From contig JAVLRN010000003.1 of NCBI GenBank assembly GCA_032821775.1, forward strand, positions 2,914,001 through 2,978,000: DNA of 64,000 nucleotides. The letters are read 5' to 3'. The stretch is from Sanguinoderma infundibulare (Eukaryota; Basidiomycota; Agaricomycetes; Polyporales; Polyporaceae). The notes under the pieces were generated by a model that worked only from the letters and a program-made list of their open reading frames with translations, did not search any database and was not told where the DNA came from. Shown in pieces: positions 39,295-49,694 of this stretch (positions are counted from its first letter, which is position 1; the number at the start of each line of letters is the position of its first letter). The translations under genes were made by a program, and so were the position numbers.

Positions 39295-40371
39295 ATGTCT
39301 AGACGCACTCCTACTTCTGTCACGGTCCATCCTGTCGCTCTCTTCTCGATATTGGACCACTATCTCCGCAGGACAGATGCCCAAGAACGCGTGATTGGAA
39401 CCCTCCTCGGAACGCGCACGGACAATGGCGAAGTGGATGTCCGCTCTTCGTTCGCCGTGCTCCACAGCGAGACAGAAGTGCAGGTCGCAGTCGATATGGA
39501 GTACCACCGTACGATGTACGATCTTCACCATAAGGTCAACCCCAAGGAGGTGATAGTCGGATGGTGAGTTCTGTTCTCTGTGCACTCGTAGTGTGGAGGC
39601 TAAAGTTCTGCGTTCGATCAAGGTACTCGACCGGATCGAACCTTAACACCTACTCTGCCCTCATCCAAAATTTCTACTCGCAAGAGACCGCGCCGCATCA
39701 AGCAATCCACTTAGCACTAAACACCGGCGCTGAGGAGGGTCAAAAGGCAGGGGTTCGGGCATATGTGGGGTGAGTTTGGATCAGTGTTTTTATGCACGAG
39801 CAAGATCTGAGCAAGAGAATTTCTCGTAGATCGCCCGTAGGGGTGAACCCCAAGCCCGAGAACTGTGTATTTGTCCCCATCCCCTGTGAACTCAGGTTCA
39901 ATGACGCTGAGCGTAGTGGCCGTACGTCCCATCTATTTCTGCCATCCCCGAATGCTTTAACCCGGACATACGTCCCTAGTCGACCTCCTCACTTCCAACC
40001 TCTCCAACACCGCCAACGCCACCTTCACCAACCCATCCAGTGACCTTGAGCTTCTAGAGCGGTCCCTCCTATCCGTCTCTGAAATGCTCGATCGCGTTCT
40101 CGCCTACGTGCAGTCCGTTCTCTCCGGCGAGGTCAAGGGTGACGCCGCGGTTGGCCGCTACCTCATGGATGCGCTCGGTCCCAGCTCCGAAGACCCCGAG
40201 AAGGGCGAATTTAACTCCCACCTCCAAGTGCGGCTACCTTTCCATCTATCGGGAAACTGATCTAACCCTTTTTCAACCTTCCAGGATACTCTCACCGTGT
40301 CGTACTTGGCCAACCTCGTGCGTTCACAAGCGGAGGTGTCGTCGCGCCTGGCATTGGTCAAGGTATCATAG
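39295..40371 (+). CDS. eIF3f: Eukaryotic translation initiation factor 3 subunit F
   Basis: MPN-domain subunit of the eIF3 complex. Exons 39295-39563, 39623-39769, 39830-39921, 39980-40227, 40285-40371; 280 residues. The MPN domain opens [20 protein letters not shown], then [20 protein letters not shown] and [20 protein letters not shown]. The position that carries HxH in active JAMM proteases reads GWYSTG, so the domain is the catalytically dead MPN-minus type, as normal for eIF3f. The C-terminal half ([50 protein letters not shown]) fits the eIF3f helical tail. The stop lies three codons after LALV. Confidence 0.95.
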
Positions 40372-40533
40372 TCGTTGTGCAGACTCTTGTTGTATCGTAC
40401 ATTGCAGATATGTAAATTTCAGGCGGCAAACGAGGACGGGCATCTAGAAAAACACTTCGGCGCTGGGATGCCCTGAACGTTACGCTACCATGCTTCATCC
40501 TAAGTTATGGTGAGCGGCTGGATTCCGTCCCTT

Positions 40534-41736
40534 TCAACCCCTCCGCCTGGCCTCGGCATTCCCAATGAACGCTTGAAACGCCTTCAAAGCAGCCTGCGCG
40601 CCTCCCGGCGAAAAGCAAACCGAGAGATTGTTGCTCGCGATGACCGCAAACTTGTTCGCGGCACTCATCATCTCCACCTCCCACACCGCGACCGCCGCCT
40701 CCCGCTCCTCGACCGTCTTCCCACCCTTGATCGCATCGGCAAGGACATGCCCCAACTCGAGTGCGTCCATCATGGCGAGGTTCACCCCCGCGCCCGCGAA
40801 CGGGCTCATCAGGTGCGCCGCGTCCCCGATGACCGTCACGCCCGGGACATGGTCCAACCGGAGGTCCGTCGGCATATGGTACAGAGGACGTGTGTAGATC
40901 GCGTGGTCATCGCAGTGCTCGATGATCTTCTTGAAGGCCGGCGCCCAGGCCGCGAACTTCTCGAGCAGGACCTTCCGCGCCTCGGCAGGCTCAGCGGGGA
41001 CCACCCAGTCTGCTGGCGCGCGGAACCATACGTACGCGCGGATGCGGCCGTCGCCGTTGAGCTGGCCGGTGATGCTGCGGCAGTCATCGTACGCGTACAT
41101 GGACCCGCCCCCGACGAGCTTCAGGACGTCCTGCAGCTCGGGCTTGGCCAGGACCTCGGGTGGGATGGAGACCTCGGCGCCGTTGATGCCGTGGTAGATC
41201 GGGGTGGCGGGCGTGAGGAGCGGCCGGATACGCGAGTGCCCGCCGTCGGCGCCGACGAGGATGTCGACGGTGGCGGTGTGGCCGTTGGCGAACGTCAGCT
41301 CGCGCACGCCCTGCCCGAGGTCGCGCACGGAGGCGAGCGCGTAGCCCCACTTGATGCTCTCCGCCGGGAGCGCGTCGACGATGATCTTCCGCAGAAGGGG
41401 GCGGTCGATCTCGGGGCGGACGTCGACCGGGTTCGCGTTGGGGCCTGCGGCCTTGGAAAAGATGATGGTGCCCGACGCGTCGACAACCCGCATCGTGTCG
41501 GCCTCGGGGCGGGAGTTGCGTGCGAAGGCGTCCTCGAGGCCGTTCTCGCGGAGAGCCCGCTGGCCGCTGTCGTACCCGAGGTCGAGCATGCCTCCGAGGT
41601 GGGCACGGGAGTCGTAGCTCATCTCGCGCTCGTAGATGGTGGCGGGGATACCGTGACGATAGAGGGTGAGGCAGAGGGTGAGCCCGGCGGGTCCGCCGCC
41701 TATGATCGCGATGCGAGGGTACGTGGGTGAAGCCAT
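40534..41736 (-). CDS. FAD-dependent monooxygenase (PHBH fold, TetX-like)
   Basis: Intronless, 400 residues, class A flavin monooxygenase. FAD-binding GxGxxG in RIAIIGGGPAGLTLCLTLYR; the DG motif in DILVGADGGHSRIRPLL; the GD motif in VTVIGDAAHLMSPFAGAGVN. The order and MMDALELGHVLADAI recall fungal TetX-like and salicylate-hydroxylase-like enzymes that hydroxylate aromatic or polyketide substrates. The substrate cannot be read from sequence. The start MASPTYPRIAIIGGG is preferred because the Rossmann motif begins soon after it; the frame stays open far upstream but without family resemblance. Being intronless it differs from its neighbours. TATAAG is present on the minus strand about 166 bases upstream. 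Its 3' end converges on eIF3f. Confidence 0.88.
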   Translation of the reverse strand: MASPTYPRIAIIGGGPAGLTLCLTLYRHGIPATIYEREMSYDSRAHLGGMLDLGYDSGQRALRENGLEDAFARNSRPEADTMRVVDASGTIIFSKAAGPNANPVDVRPEIDRPLLRKIIVDALPAESIKWGYALASVRDLGQGVRELTFANGHTATVDILVGADGGHSRIRPLLTPATPIYHGINGAEVSIPPEVLAKPELQDVLKLVGGGSMYAYDDCRSITGQLNGDGRIRAYVWFRAPADWVVPAEPAEARKVLLEKFAAWAPAFKKIIEHCDDHAIYTRPLYHMPTDLRLDHVPGVTVIGDAAHLMSPFAGAGVNLAMMDALELGHVLADAIKGGKTVEEREAAVAVWEVEMMSAANKFAVIASNNLSVCFSPGGAQAALKAFQAFIGNAEARRRG

Positions 41737-42591
41737 TCTTGCAGGATCTGTTAACCAACATTTCAATTTCCTCCGGCAGGGTGTCCAGACGTTTGGAAGG
41801 GTATCGTACCTTTGCTGGGTCTCTGGCGAGCGTTTGGGGTTTGTGGAAACTGGACACTGGAGTTGCTGGGTGAGTGTCGCTACGGAGCACATTTCAGAGT
41901 GCTTATAACCTTGCCTTCGTGGCGTTCTGGAGCGTCTCGCGAATAACATCGACGGCCCCGACGCGTTCCACCCGAAACAGTTCACACAACGCGTATAGAC
42001 TCGGCTTCCGCTGGCGTCGGAGGAGCTGATGCCTGCCAGTGACTCTTGACACAGCAAATCCTGGCAATCCATCGTCAATTGCTTTGCCGTTTGTCAGCAT
42101 GTCTTCCCAAAGAGCTTTCGATGACACAGTTTTCTCAAGATGCGTCGCCGCTGAGAGTGAAAACCCGAAAGGATGTGAACTGAGAACTTGCGGCCGAAGC
42201 AGCCCGACTGCGTACTTACGTTGTGCAACGTCAAGGTTTGGATCCGAGAAAATACTAAAAATAATCCCGTATAAACACTGTCGGAGTGATGATAAGAAGA
42301 CCGGGAAATATGCGCGACGGAGATGGATGGTGGTTAAACCTACCAGCTATCCACACACCTCGTGTGGTTGTTTGGCCCCGGGGCGGCCGACACTGTTTCG
42401 TCTTGAGATGGCTTCGGTTTCTGCAAACTGTTTTCAGTACCTCGAGTAATGATGAATCGGTGACGTGAAAGCCTTGATTGAAGGCTGCCCTTCAATTGCA
42501 AATATAAAGTGCATGGGACTTGCGAAGTCGATCGGCGCGATTTATAATTTTAGTCGACGACATCGCCGTCCGTCAACGTAGTCCGTGCCGA
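41737..42591. other. Intergenic stretch
   Basis: About 850 bases: the upstream region of the monooxygenase and the 3' flank of the F-box-like remnant. Only short frames without motifs. Confidence 0.4.
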
Positions 42592-43247
42592 CTATGACTC
42601 GACGGACGCGTAGTAGGAAGTCCCAAGGTGCGATAGATCTAGGTGTATGCGACAACCTTGCACATGAGGAGGTGACGAAATCATTCCGTTCGGCTCGGGG
42701 GACCTCGATGGTGAAGTTGTTCGCCTAGATCGGGACGCGCCATCGGCCGGCATAAGGCTGATGAATTCGATGCAAGCGGACGTGAGTTTCGACTGCATAG
42801 TAGCCAGCATGAGCCACGCTTGGTCACCAGCCCAGGGCAGGTTGATGTGGCGCAGCGAGGGAAGTGGAGCGAACGCTGCGGAAAGTCCGTTGTTCGACCT
42901 GAGGATACCTTCTGTGCGGGAGAATCCAAGGTATACGAGGCCCTCTAAGAGTGGCACGCCTTCTGTGAGGCTTTCCGCTACGTCTGCGGCTAGGTCGTCG
43001 CTCTGGAACTGCACCCCCTTGACGTAGCGATAGCGACCGAAGTCCGCAGGAACTTGATGAAAGAAGCGACGTCGTCATGGGTGCGAAGGGAAACTTGTTC
43101 TTGAAGCAGGATCTTTGCGCCTTGATAATACAGGTATTGACATGTGGCCATGAGCGACGTCGCAGTGCTTGGGTGACTGGCCGTCGTAGACAACATGTTG
43201 AGAAGCACATCGAAGTTCAACAACATTGGCGAGTGCTCATATGCCAT
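42592..43247 (-). pseudogene. F-box-like/LRR protein remnant, frameshifted
   Basis: The upstream frame (start 43247) reads NFDVLLNMLSTTASHPSTAT, ATCQYLYYQGAKILLQEQVS and SFIKFLR, a pattern typical of the expanded F-box-like families of mushroom fungi. It then runs into a stop at about 42990. The protein logic continues in another frame: FGRYRYVKGVQFQSDDLAAD, then EGLVYLGFSRTEG and PSLRHINLPW, leucine-rich-repeat-like, ending at 42592. Joining the two needs about one base restored near 43040-43050. No GT-AG intron preserves both parts. The total is short for the family. I read it as a decayed copy; a sequencing error is the alternative. Confidence 0.5.
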
Positions 43248-43699
43248 CTATCAAAGCGCTCATGTCAGTTTGAACGAAGTCTTTGTGCATGATCAAGCCT
43301 CACAGAGATCGTCAGTGAGTGGCAGCCCACGCGACTTGGTCCAATTTTTGAAAGAGTTTTCCGTCAATTCAGTGCAGTCGATCTCGAGGGGAAGACGACA
43401 TAGAATACCCAATTAAGACGACTGAGCGACGTAAAGCCCTCGCCTCCAAAGTCCTTAGTCGCCAAAGGATGGTTTGAAAGCGATCCTAACTTGAAGCGAA
43501 TCCTGCCAGAGTGGACGTCCCCCACTGGCGGCGATTCCTATTTAGGAAACGCTAGCGCGCAGGCAAGTGAGGAGCACGAGTGGGGCACGCCCCAAATTGC
43601 CAAAAATCTTTCGAATATGGGAGCTTAAGCCGACATTGCACCTCACGTACGCTGGTTTTTGGCACTGCGGATCTCAGCACAAGACGCGTGTGTGTAGAG
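43248..43699. other. Intergenic stretch
   Basis: About 450 bases with no supported gene, between the F-box-like remnant and the truncated DUF6533 copy. Confidence 0.4.
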
Positions 43700-44030
43700 A
43701 TGAAAAAAAAAGCAAAGCTAAAAGCACCCACTGCACGAGTCGTTGGGGTAGGAAGTGGCAGAGAGAGTAAATTAATCACCACGGGAATGTAACGGTTGAG
43801 GAAAAATAGGATGGTCGATACAGTAGTTTTACGCCTCCAGAAGAGGTTGACCTCTTTGTCGAAGGTGATCATGAACTCGTACATTATAAAGACTATCCAG
43901 CATCGACGATGTCATCAGAACGCTGAGTCTGAGACAGAATCTGTGGCATGCTCGCCGGCAGCGACTGTTTGGAAGTAATCTGCTAGTTGACTGGAGGAGA
44001 AAGATGGGGAAAGTACATCATGAAGTCGAA
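43700..44030 (-). pseudogene. Truncated DUF6533 copy
   Basis: On the minus strand this repeats the second and third exons and flanking introns of the neighbouring DUF6533 gene. Exon-2-like DNA at 43956-43990 encodes QLADYFQTVAA; exon-3-like DNA ending near 43892 encodes MYEFMITFDKEVNLFWRRK and LFFLNRYIPVVINLL. Similarity stops at the first exon on one side, and no later exons follow on the other. The donor that is GTGAGT in the intact gene is GCGAGC here. It is therefore a partial duplicate, very probably not functional. Confidence 0.7.
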
Positions 44031-45083
44031 GAGAGCATCTGGGAACCCTGGCGTGCCGGTGGCCAGACGATGCCGGAGTCGTCCTCGATGGTCGCCGTGA
44101 GCGCGGGGTCAGCGTCGGCATGTGCGGGTGTATGAGGGGCGTGTAAGTGGTCGAGAATGTTCCCGGAGGTTCTCCGCAATGCGGGCATTTGTACATCTGC
44201 GTTGTCTTGAAGATCCGGGGATTGTCGCTCTCTTGGACGGAAAATTGGGATGGCGCCGCCTTGGAGCAGGTCCCAAAGAGCGGCTCCGATTTGGCAGCGT
44301 GGTCTAGTTGAAGGAAGCTTTGGGAGTGGGTGAGTTGGGTGGGACTCAGTTCGGTTCGCTCGGTGGCGCAAACATGGCACGGCCCGGGATCCGGAGCCCG
44401 CTCCGAAACGGTTGAAAGGCCACGTCGCACAACTGATGCCAATCCTCCTCCAAGTGCTTCGCGTTGTCCTTTCTTCTCAGCACTGAGCACCTGTTTTTCA
44501 GACGACGAGCAACGGGCGGGCGATTCACTGGCACTTCTACTCTGAGTCTGACCTGACCCTGGTGGTAACTTGAAGCCGACCATAACTCATAGTATATACC
44601 CATGAGGAGAACCACTCATCAGGACCGCCCAGAGTAACAGTGGGGTTCAAAATACTTACTGAACTATAACTATGCCGCAAAACGGATATGCTATCTGGAT
44701 GCCACAACTCATCCCGGCCCTTCCCCGGGCCACGGCCCCTATAGGTGAGCAACAAGGGGACCCACACACACACAGCGCTCGGGCTCGGATTGACAAGATG
44801 GGATTGTATTCTAAAGCGCACAAGCCTGCCATCAGTTATGTGGTCATTCAGAGTAGCCACCCAAGAAAACTCTATACTGGGGGAGAACACGGACAGAAAC
44901 ACATTTCCATCTAGCGCATTCCGGTCATTTCGAGGAGAAGTGTGAACACAAGTCTAGCACCTTCTGGACCAGCGTGCGTGCCAAATCTACCAAGAACTAC
45001 GACGTCTAGTGTACATCTATAAACCGAGGACGTGAGCCGCAATGTTCGCGGGTAGAACAAGGTATGGCACACCTGTGCAATGA
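44031..45083. other. Intergenic stretch with an unassigned open frame
   Basis: A minus-strand frame of about 180 codons (44583 down to 44031) runs on into the truncated DUF6533 copy. It is Ser/Pro-rich, with one MYKCPHCGEPPG cysteine pair, and has no recognised family. The rest is the 3' flank of the DUF6533 gene. Confidence 0.35.
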
Positions 45084-46880
45084 TCAGCACGAATTGGCCG
45101 CGCTCGAGGATGCCTGTCCATTGGCTGCCTCCGGGTCTGGACTGGGATTGCGGTCGTCCAACCCCGATTCCAAGTTCACTCTGTCTTCCTCGGTGATGGA
45201 GGGATCTGAGCTGATGTCGATTGTTTCATGCTCCGGGCTAGCTTCCCCTGGGGCAGGAAGCGAAGAAGTGACGGAGCCGAGAACCCCATTGAACTTGAGG
45301 CTGCCAATCGGGACAGACGAGAGGGAGTGCTTGTGGGCTTTGCCATTGGCGGCTTCTTGGAGATCAAAAAAGAAGCGCGAGATGAGGATGGCGGTTATTC
45401 TGTACACAAGTGAGGAGGATGACCAATGAGTTGGGACATGATTATGGGAAAGAGAAGCCTAGGCGGTGCTGGGGTGAACGTACGGTTCATTCAGGCTTAC
45501 GATGTTGCTCGCGCCGTTCTCGACCAGGATCTACATGAAACTTGAGCACGGGTAACAAGGAAATCCCCTGACGTTTAGACGTACCGTAAACACGGAGAAC
45601 GTCAGGTGGAGGAGGTTCATGATCAGGAGGACGCTGGAATGAACTCAGCACGAGATGGAACGGGTTCTATGAGGACTTACATGAAGTACATGACACCTAG
45701 CAATGAAATGTTGAATAACATGATTTATGCCGAGTGATCACTATTTTTGCTTACCATTCCTGAAGAGGACCCTTGACAGTGATGTGCTTTGGCCCAGCAA
45801 CTTCATCTCCCTGACATTCTTGTACGTTCCAGCCCAAGTGATGGCTACGACCAGCAGATCCGATGTGATGAGGCAAACTCGAGAAACGATAATGACTGAA
45901 TAGAATAGGAGACGCGGACTTGAATGGCACATCACTTTGCAAAAACTGGCGATAGATGGTAGTACGTACGACTAAAGTAGAGGTATTCCATAATATCAGT
46001 ATGTCTGCCTTTCCTTGCAGTACCGTACTCACTCTCGCAGTACGGCATCAGGAAGCTTGCCCTCTGCAGTACAGCCGAAGTCGGGGTCTACGGAGATGGC
46101 TAAATAGCGCAGCCGCGTCTTTATACGTGAGCATGTCAGTCTCTCTACCCCAATAAACGCCTCAATGAGACTCACGTAGTTTATGACCACAGGTGCGAGA
46201 GAGAGTATGAGGACGAAGGCGGCGATCGCCCGCCTCCGACCGCTGAGCACGTAGGCTCGCAAGCTGGAGAACGCTTGTTGAGACATGGGAAATTATCAAA
46301 ATAGATGCGGTTAAGGACATAAAGTTAGCGAATGATGCGTACCGGCCCAGGGAATATATTGGGAGATCTCCAGGATAATTTCGGTCCATCCGGATGCTTT
46401 ACAGCTGGGTTCGAGGTGAGCTCAGAAGGTGCTGTTTGGAGACGTGCCAAACCCTTACTCCTACACTCATTTCAGTTTCGCAGGTGTGAACGGCAAAACA
46501 GAACAGAACTCACTGAAGGAGTTGTTGGAAAGATCCATGGCCCTTCCAGTATATTGACTGCCAAGGGCACATACCGGTTGAGGAAGAATAGGACGGTCGA
46601 GACCGTAACTTTACGCCTCCAGAAGAGTTCGACCTCTTTGTCGAAGGTGACCGCGAACTCGTACATCATCAGGACTATCCATCGTCGAGGATGGTATCAG
46701 CCCGAATCCGGCTACGCTCAGTCCGAGACAGAATCTTTGGCACACTCACCGGCAGCGACTGCCAGGAAGTAATTTGCTATTTGACTGGAAGAGACGGAGT
46801 GAGTACATCATGGAGTTGAAGAGAACCACTCACATAGAATCAAAATCAGCGACGAGTGCGGCATTATCGGAATCCGACAT
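45084..46880 (-). CDS. DUF6533-domain integral membrane protein
   Basis: Basidiomycete-expanded multi-pass membrane family of unknown function. Exons in order: 46834-46880, 46750-46784, 46575-46674, 46343-46404, 46176-46273, 46033-46118, 45970-46013, 45755-45895, 45681-45696 (16 bases), 45585-45633, 45484-45530, 45084-45399; 346 residues. The DUF6533 signature is MYEFAVTFDKEVELFWRRKV followed by VLFFLNR. Membrane segments include IAAFVLILSLAPVVINY, SRVCLITSDLLVVAITWAGT and VLLIMNLLHLTFSVF. The conserved end PITAILISRFFFDLQEA is followed by a polar Ser/Pro-rich tail. The third intron (170 bases) is long, and its start could still code (YVPLAVNILEG matches the copy at 43.8 kb), so an exon may be missing from this model. 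Confidence 0.75.
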
Positions 46881-47632
46881 GGTTCGGATAGAGGCAGAGG
46901 GTGGCTTGTCTGAGGGGGGCACGGCACCCAAGTCAACTGCCGCTATATATTCGACGTCCCCATCTAGTAGAAGTTGTTGATGTCAAGGCTCCAGGACTGC
47001 GGTTATAGTCCGGTGTTCAACACGATATGTCGCAGTAATGCAACCGAACACTTACCGTTCAACAGATGGGGTCGCTTCGGCAGAACTACATCCTGATTCC
47101 GCCGCGACGTCGTCGGCTCAGTCTACGGGGGTTTGCTACTCGTGCCTGTGACATTTGTATCGCGAAGACGGGTACGCTTCGCAGTCGTCAACTCAACTTT
47201 TCGAAGACCAGGACTGTATCGCCCGCGCCCACTCGCATCTCCACCACCCTCTCTTCTATCCGAGTCAATCATTATAACGCATGGCGAGCGAGATGTGTGC
47301 TCTAATAATTTACACTGTGATGATGCCGTGAAGCGTTAGCTACGTGGTGAGTTTGCGCAGAAGCCCTGCTCGAGTTCTGGACTCACAATCCTGCCGGAAT
47401 CGCGAACGTATCCGCGTCTTCGCAAGTGTGAAGGTCGAGGCATGGAAAGGCTATGAAGCGCAGGTATGTGCGGAGATGGACAGAGAATGCGTTAGGTGTG
47501 GGGAAAAAGATGAATACGTTCTATAGATAATATCGTGTGCCGAGAGCCGTATGCCGTATGCCGAGTGTCGCGTGTGGAATGTATGCTGAACGTTGAACTG
47601 CCAGAAGCCAGGTCTGTTTGATGCTCGTCCAC
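46881..47632. other. Intergenic stretch
   Basis: About 750 bases: promoter side of the DUF6533 gene and 3' flank of a doubtful minus-strand gene. No recognised feature. Confidence 0.4.
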
Positions 47633-48237
47633 TTACGCCACATCTTTCTGAACAGGCTTTGCCGCCGCTTTTGGCACCGCCTTCGGTGCAGCACCAGCAG
47701 CACCTCCAGCGCCACCCTTCTTGACGACGGGTTTGGGACGATTCTCGGTGACAGTCCGCGCGGATGGTGCACGGCCAGCTGCTGCTGCTCCGCGAGCTGT
47801 CCTGCGCCTCGTCTGCGCCCGCGAACCGTGCCCCGGCTGCCTCCGCGTTGAAACTTGTGTCGAGGCTTCACGCGTGGCGTTGCCTCAGGGCCAGCAGCAC
47901 CAGCCTCCCCTCTGCGCCGTCGTCACCGCCTTCCTGGAAGGCCTTCCAGAGCGTACGTCCGACGGTGGACACCGGGCTTGCCGGTGGCGCCAGCCTTACG
48001 CGGAGGAACGTCGAGCGTGAACCTGTTGTCGCCCACTGCATATTTGGCGCGACGCGCTGCTTCTTTCCAGGAAGCGAAGCGCCGTTCTGGAGGTGAGGAA
48101 CGGCCGGGGGAGGGAGCCAGATCGGTCGAACTGAGCTGCATCCCACGCTGCACATATGAGCCTGTACACTTCGCCGTGGTGAATTTGGATACGTTTCGAG
48201 AGATGCCGCTAATCGTACAAAATTCGTTACCCAGCAA
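47633..48237 (-). CDS. Doubtful small basic protein with Ala/Lys/Pro-rich C-terminus
   Basis: A minus-strand frame from 48237 contains PERRFASWKEAARRAKYAVG and NRFTLDVPP. With a 45-base GT-AG intron starting inside RRT it can continue into PRHKFQRGGSRGTVRGRRRG. A second splice could reach KPVVKKGGAGGAAGAAPKAV and end VQKDVA at 47633. The low-complexity basic tail and RGG-like patch suggest a real, perhaps RNA-associated, protein. Neither the splice plan nor any family is certain. It could also be chance coding in GC-rich DNA. Confidence 0.3.
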
Positions 48238-48466
48238 ACGCGAGATGTTCAGTACGACAACAGGTGCCTGGAAGGGGTCTGGAAGCCATTAAGCCAACAT
48301 CCCAACGCAAAGAACAGAGTGCGACACGCACCCCACCGTCGACACCGTCTCGCCGTCGACGGACCAGTTCGCGACCAGAAACAGCACGAGCACACCCATA
48401 TCCTTGTTCGACCCCACACGCGCCTCCCCCGGGAGTGTATCCATAACGGACGCGCGCGCGTAATGC

Positions 48467-49445
48467 CTAGCTATTGAAAATGCGCGAATGCTGTAGATCA
48501 TGCCGCGCAGCGAGGATCTCGCCAAGCGGCCAAGTCGTGGCGGGGCCGCGAACCTCGTCCTCATCTAACCCCTCTGCCTGTGGGTTTGGGGATGAAGGTA
48601 GTAGACTGGTCGTGAGGTTCTTGCATCGTCCCATCTCTGCGTCTACGAGGGGTCGGACCGTGTGTAGGAGCAGTTGTTGGGCTGCGTAGGGACCGATCGT
48701 GTTCAGACGAACAGAAGACGAGAGCAAGCTGCGCGCCTGCAGGAACAGATGAAGGTATTGGCTTCGTTCTGCATTGCGTATATACAGCAGATGATGCATA
48801 CAGATGAGATATCATTGCCACGGGGTATCGACTTGTGCTCGTACCAGCAGACAACCCCAAAGCCGCGGTAAGGACTCCCCAGCAGATGGGCAGGTGTCCA
48901 TGTGCCTCCTCCTTCCTAACGAGAAGCTTCAGGCGATCGACTAAGGCTGAAGCATGCGTCTCTGAACTAACGAGGTCCGCGTCGGTAGGCGCACTGAGAT
49001 GTTGCGATAAACGGGGTTTCGAGAAACCCTTCGAGAACAGAGTGAGCAACGCGACGCCTTGGGATTTGGATGCCCGACGGGTAATGTGGCTGAGCGTCAT
49101 GGCTTCGTAAAGCTCGTCTAGCTCGAGGACGCGACCCATGACGTGGTCAAGGCCGCTCGCATCGTCGGCGACGCGGGGGTTCGCGCCTTGCAGGTATCCT
49201 TCGACTGTGCGGTGTGTGTCGAGAACGAAGGGCAGCGCGGAGTGCGCATATGTCGAGAGGCTATCGCGCAAGAAGTTGACTGTGTAGTCCATCTTGTCCG
49301 GCGAGGAGGGGGCCGATGGGGGTGGATTGGCGAAAAAGCCATGGGTGACGTACGATTCGAGCCCCGAGGAGGCCACGAAGGAGCCGGTTGGAAGATTGCT
49401 GTCTGACAAAAGGAGGAGGATGTAGGCTTCGTGGTCGCTGTCCAT
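48467..49445 (-). CDS. ureF: Urease accessory protein UreF
   Basis: With UreD/H and UreG it forms the chaperone complex that delivers nickel to urease. Exons 48845-49445 and 48467-48768; 300 residues. The start at 49445 gives MDSDHEAYILLLLSDSNLP, matching the family N-terminus; the frame is open further upstream without similarity. Conserved pieces are NLPTGSFVASSGLESYVTHG, LDELYEAMTLSHITRRASKS, AHGHLPICWGVLTAALGLS, then, after the intron, YLHLFLQARSLLSSSVRLN and GPYAAQQLLLH. A urease gene itself is not in this window. It is divergently paired with VAC14 (249 bases between starts). Confidence 0.93.
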
Positions 49446-49694
49446 CGTGCCTGCGCTGTACGCAGAGGAGGGAGAAAGCGGCAGAGAGGGCCGTGGTGGC
49501 GCAAGCGCCGGCCCTGACGCGTCCGATGTCGTCGTCTGCAGCCGCGCGCGTCGAGGACTGAGCTCATCCTGTCGCGCGCCTCGCATCTCGGCCACGACGA
49601 CCTCTCGTCCTCAACCCTGCCTGTATGGGCTGCGGTTCCCCGCTCTCTGGAACGATACCTGAAATACCATTCCATTTGAGATTATAAAACCAAG

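Noticed and set aside
40507..41730. 407-codon open frame on the plus strand
   Set aside because: It is the antisense shadow of the FAD monooxygenase, whose minus-strand product carries all expected flavin motifs.
49684..49690. TATAAAA just before the VAC14 start codon
   Set aside because: It ends only a few bases from the ATG, too close to serve as a TATA box for that gene.
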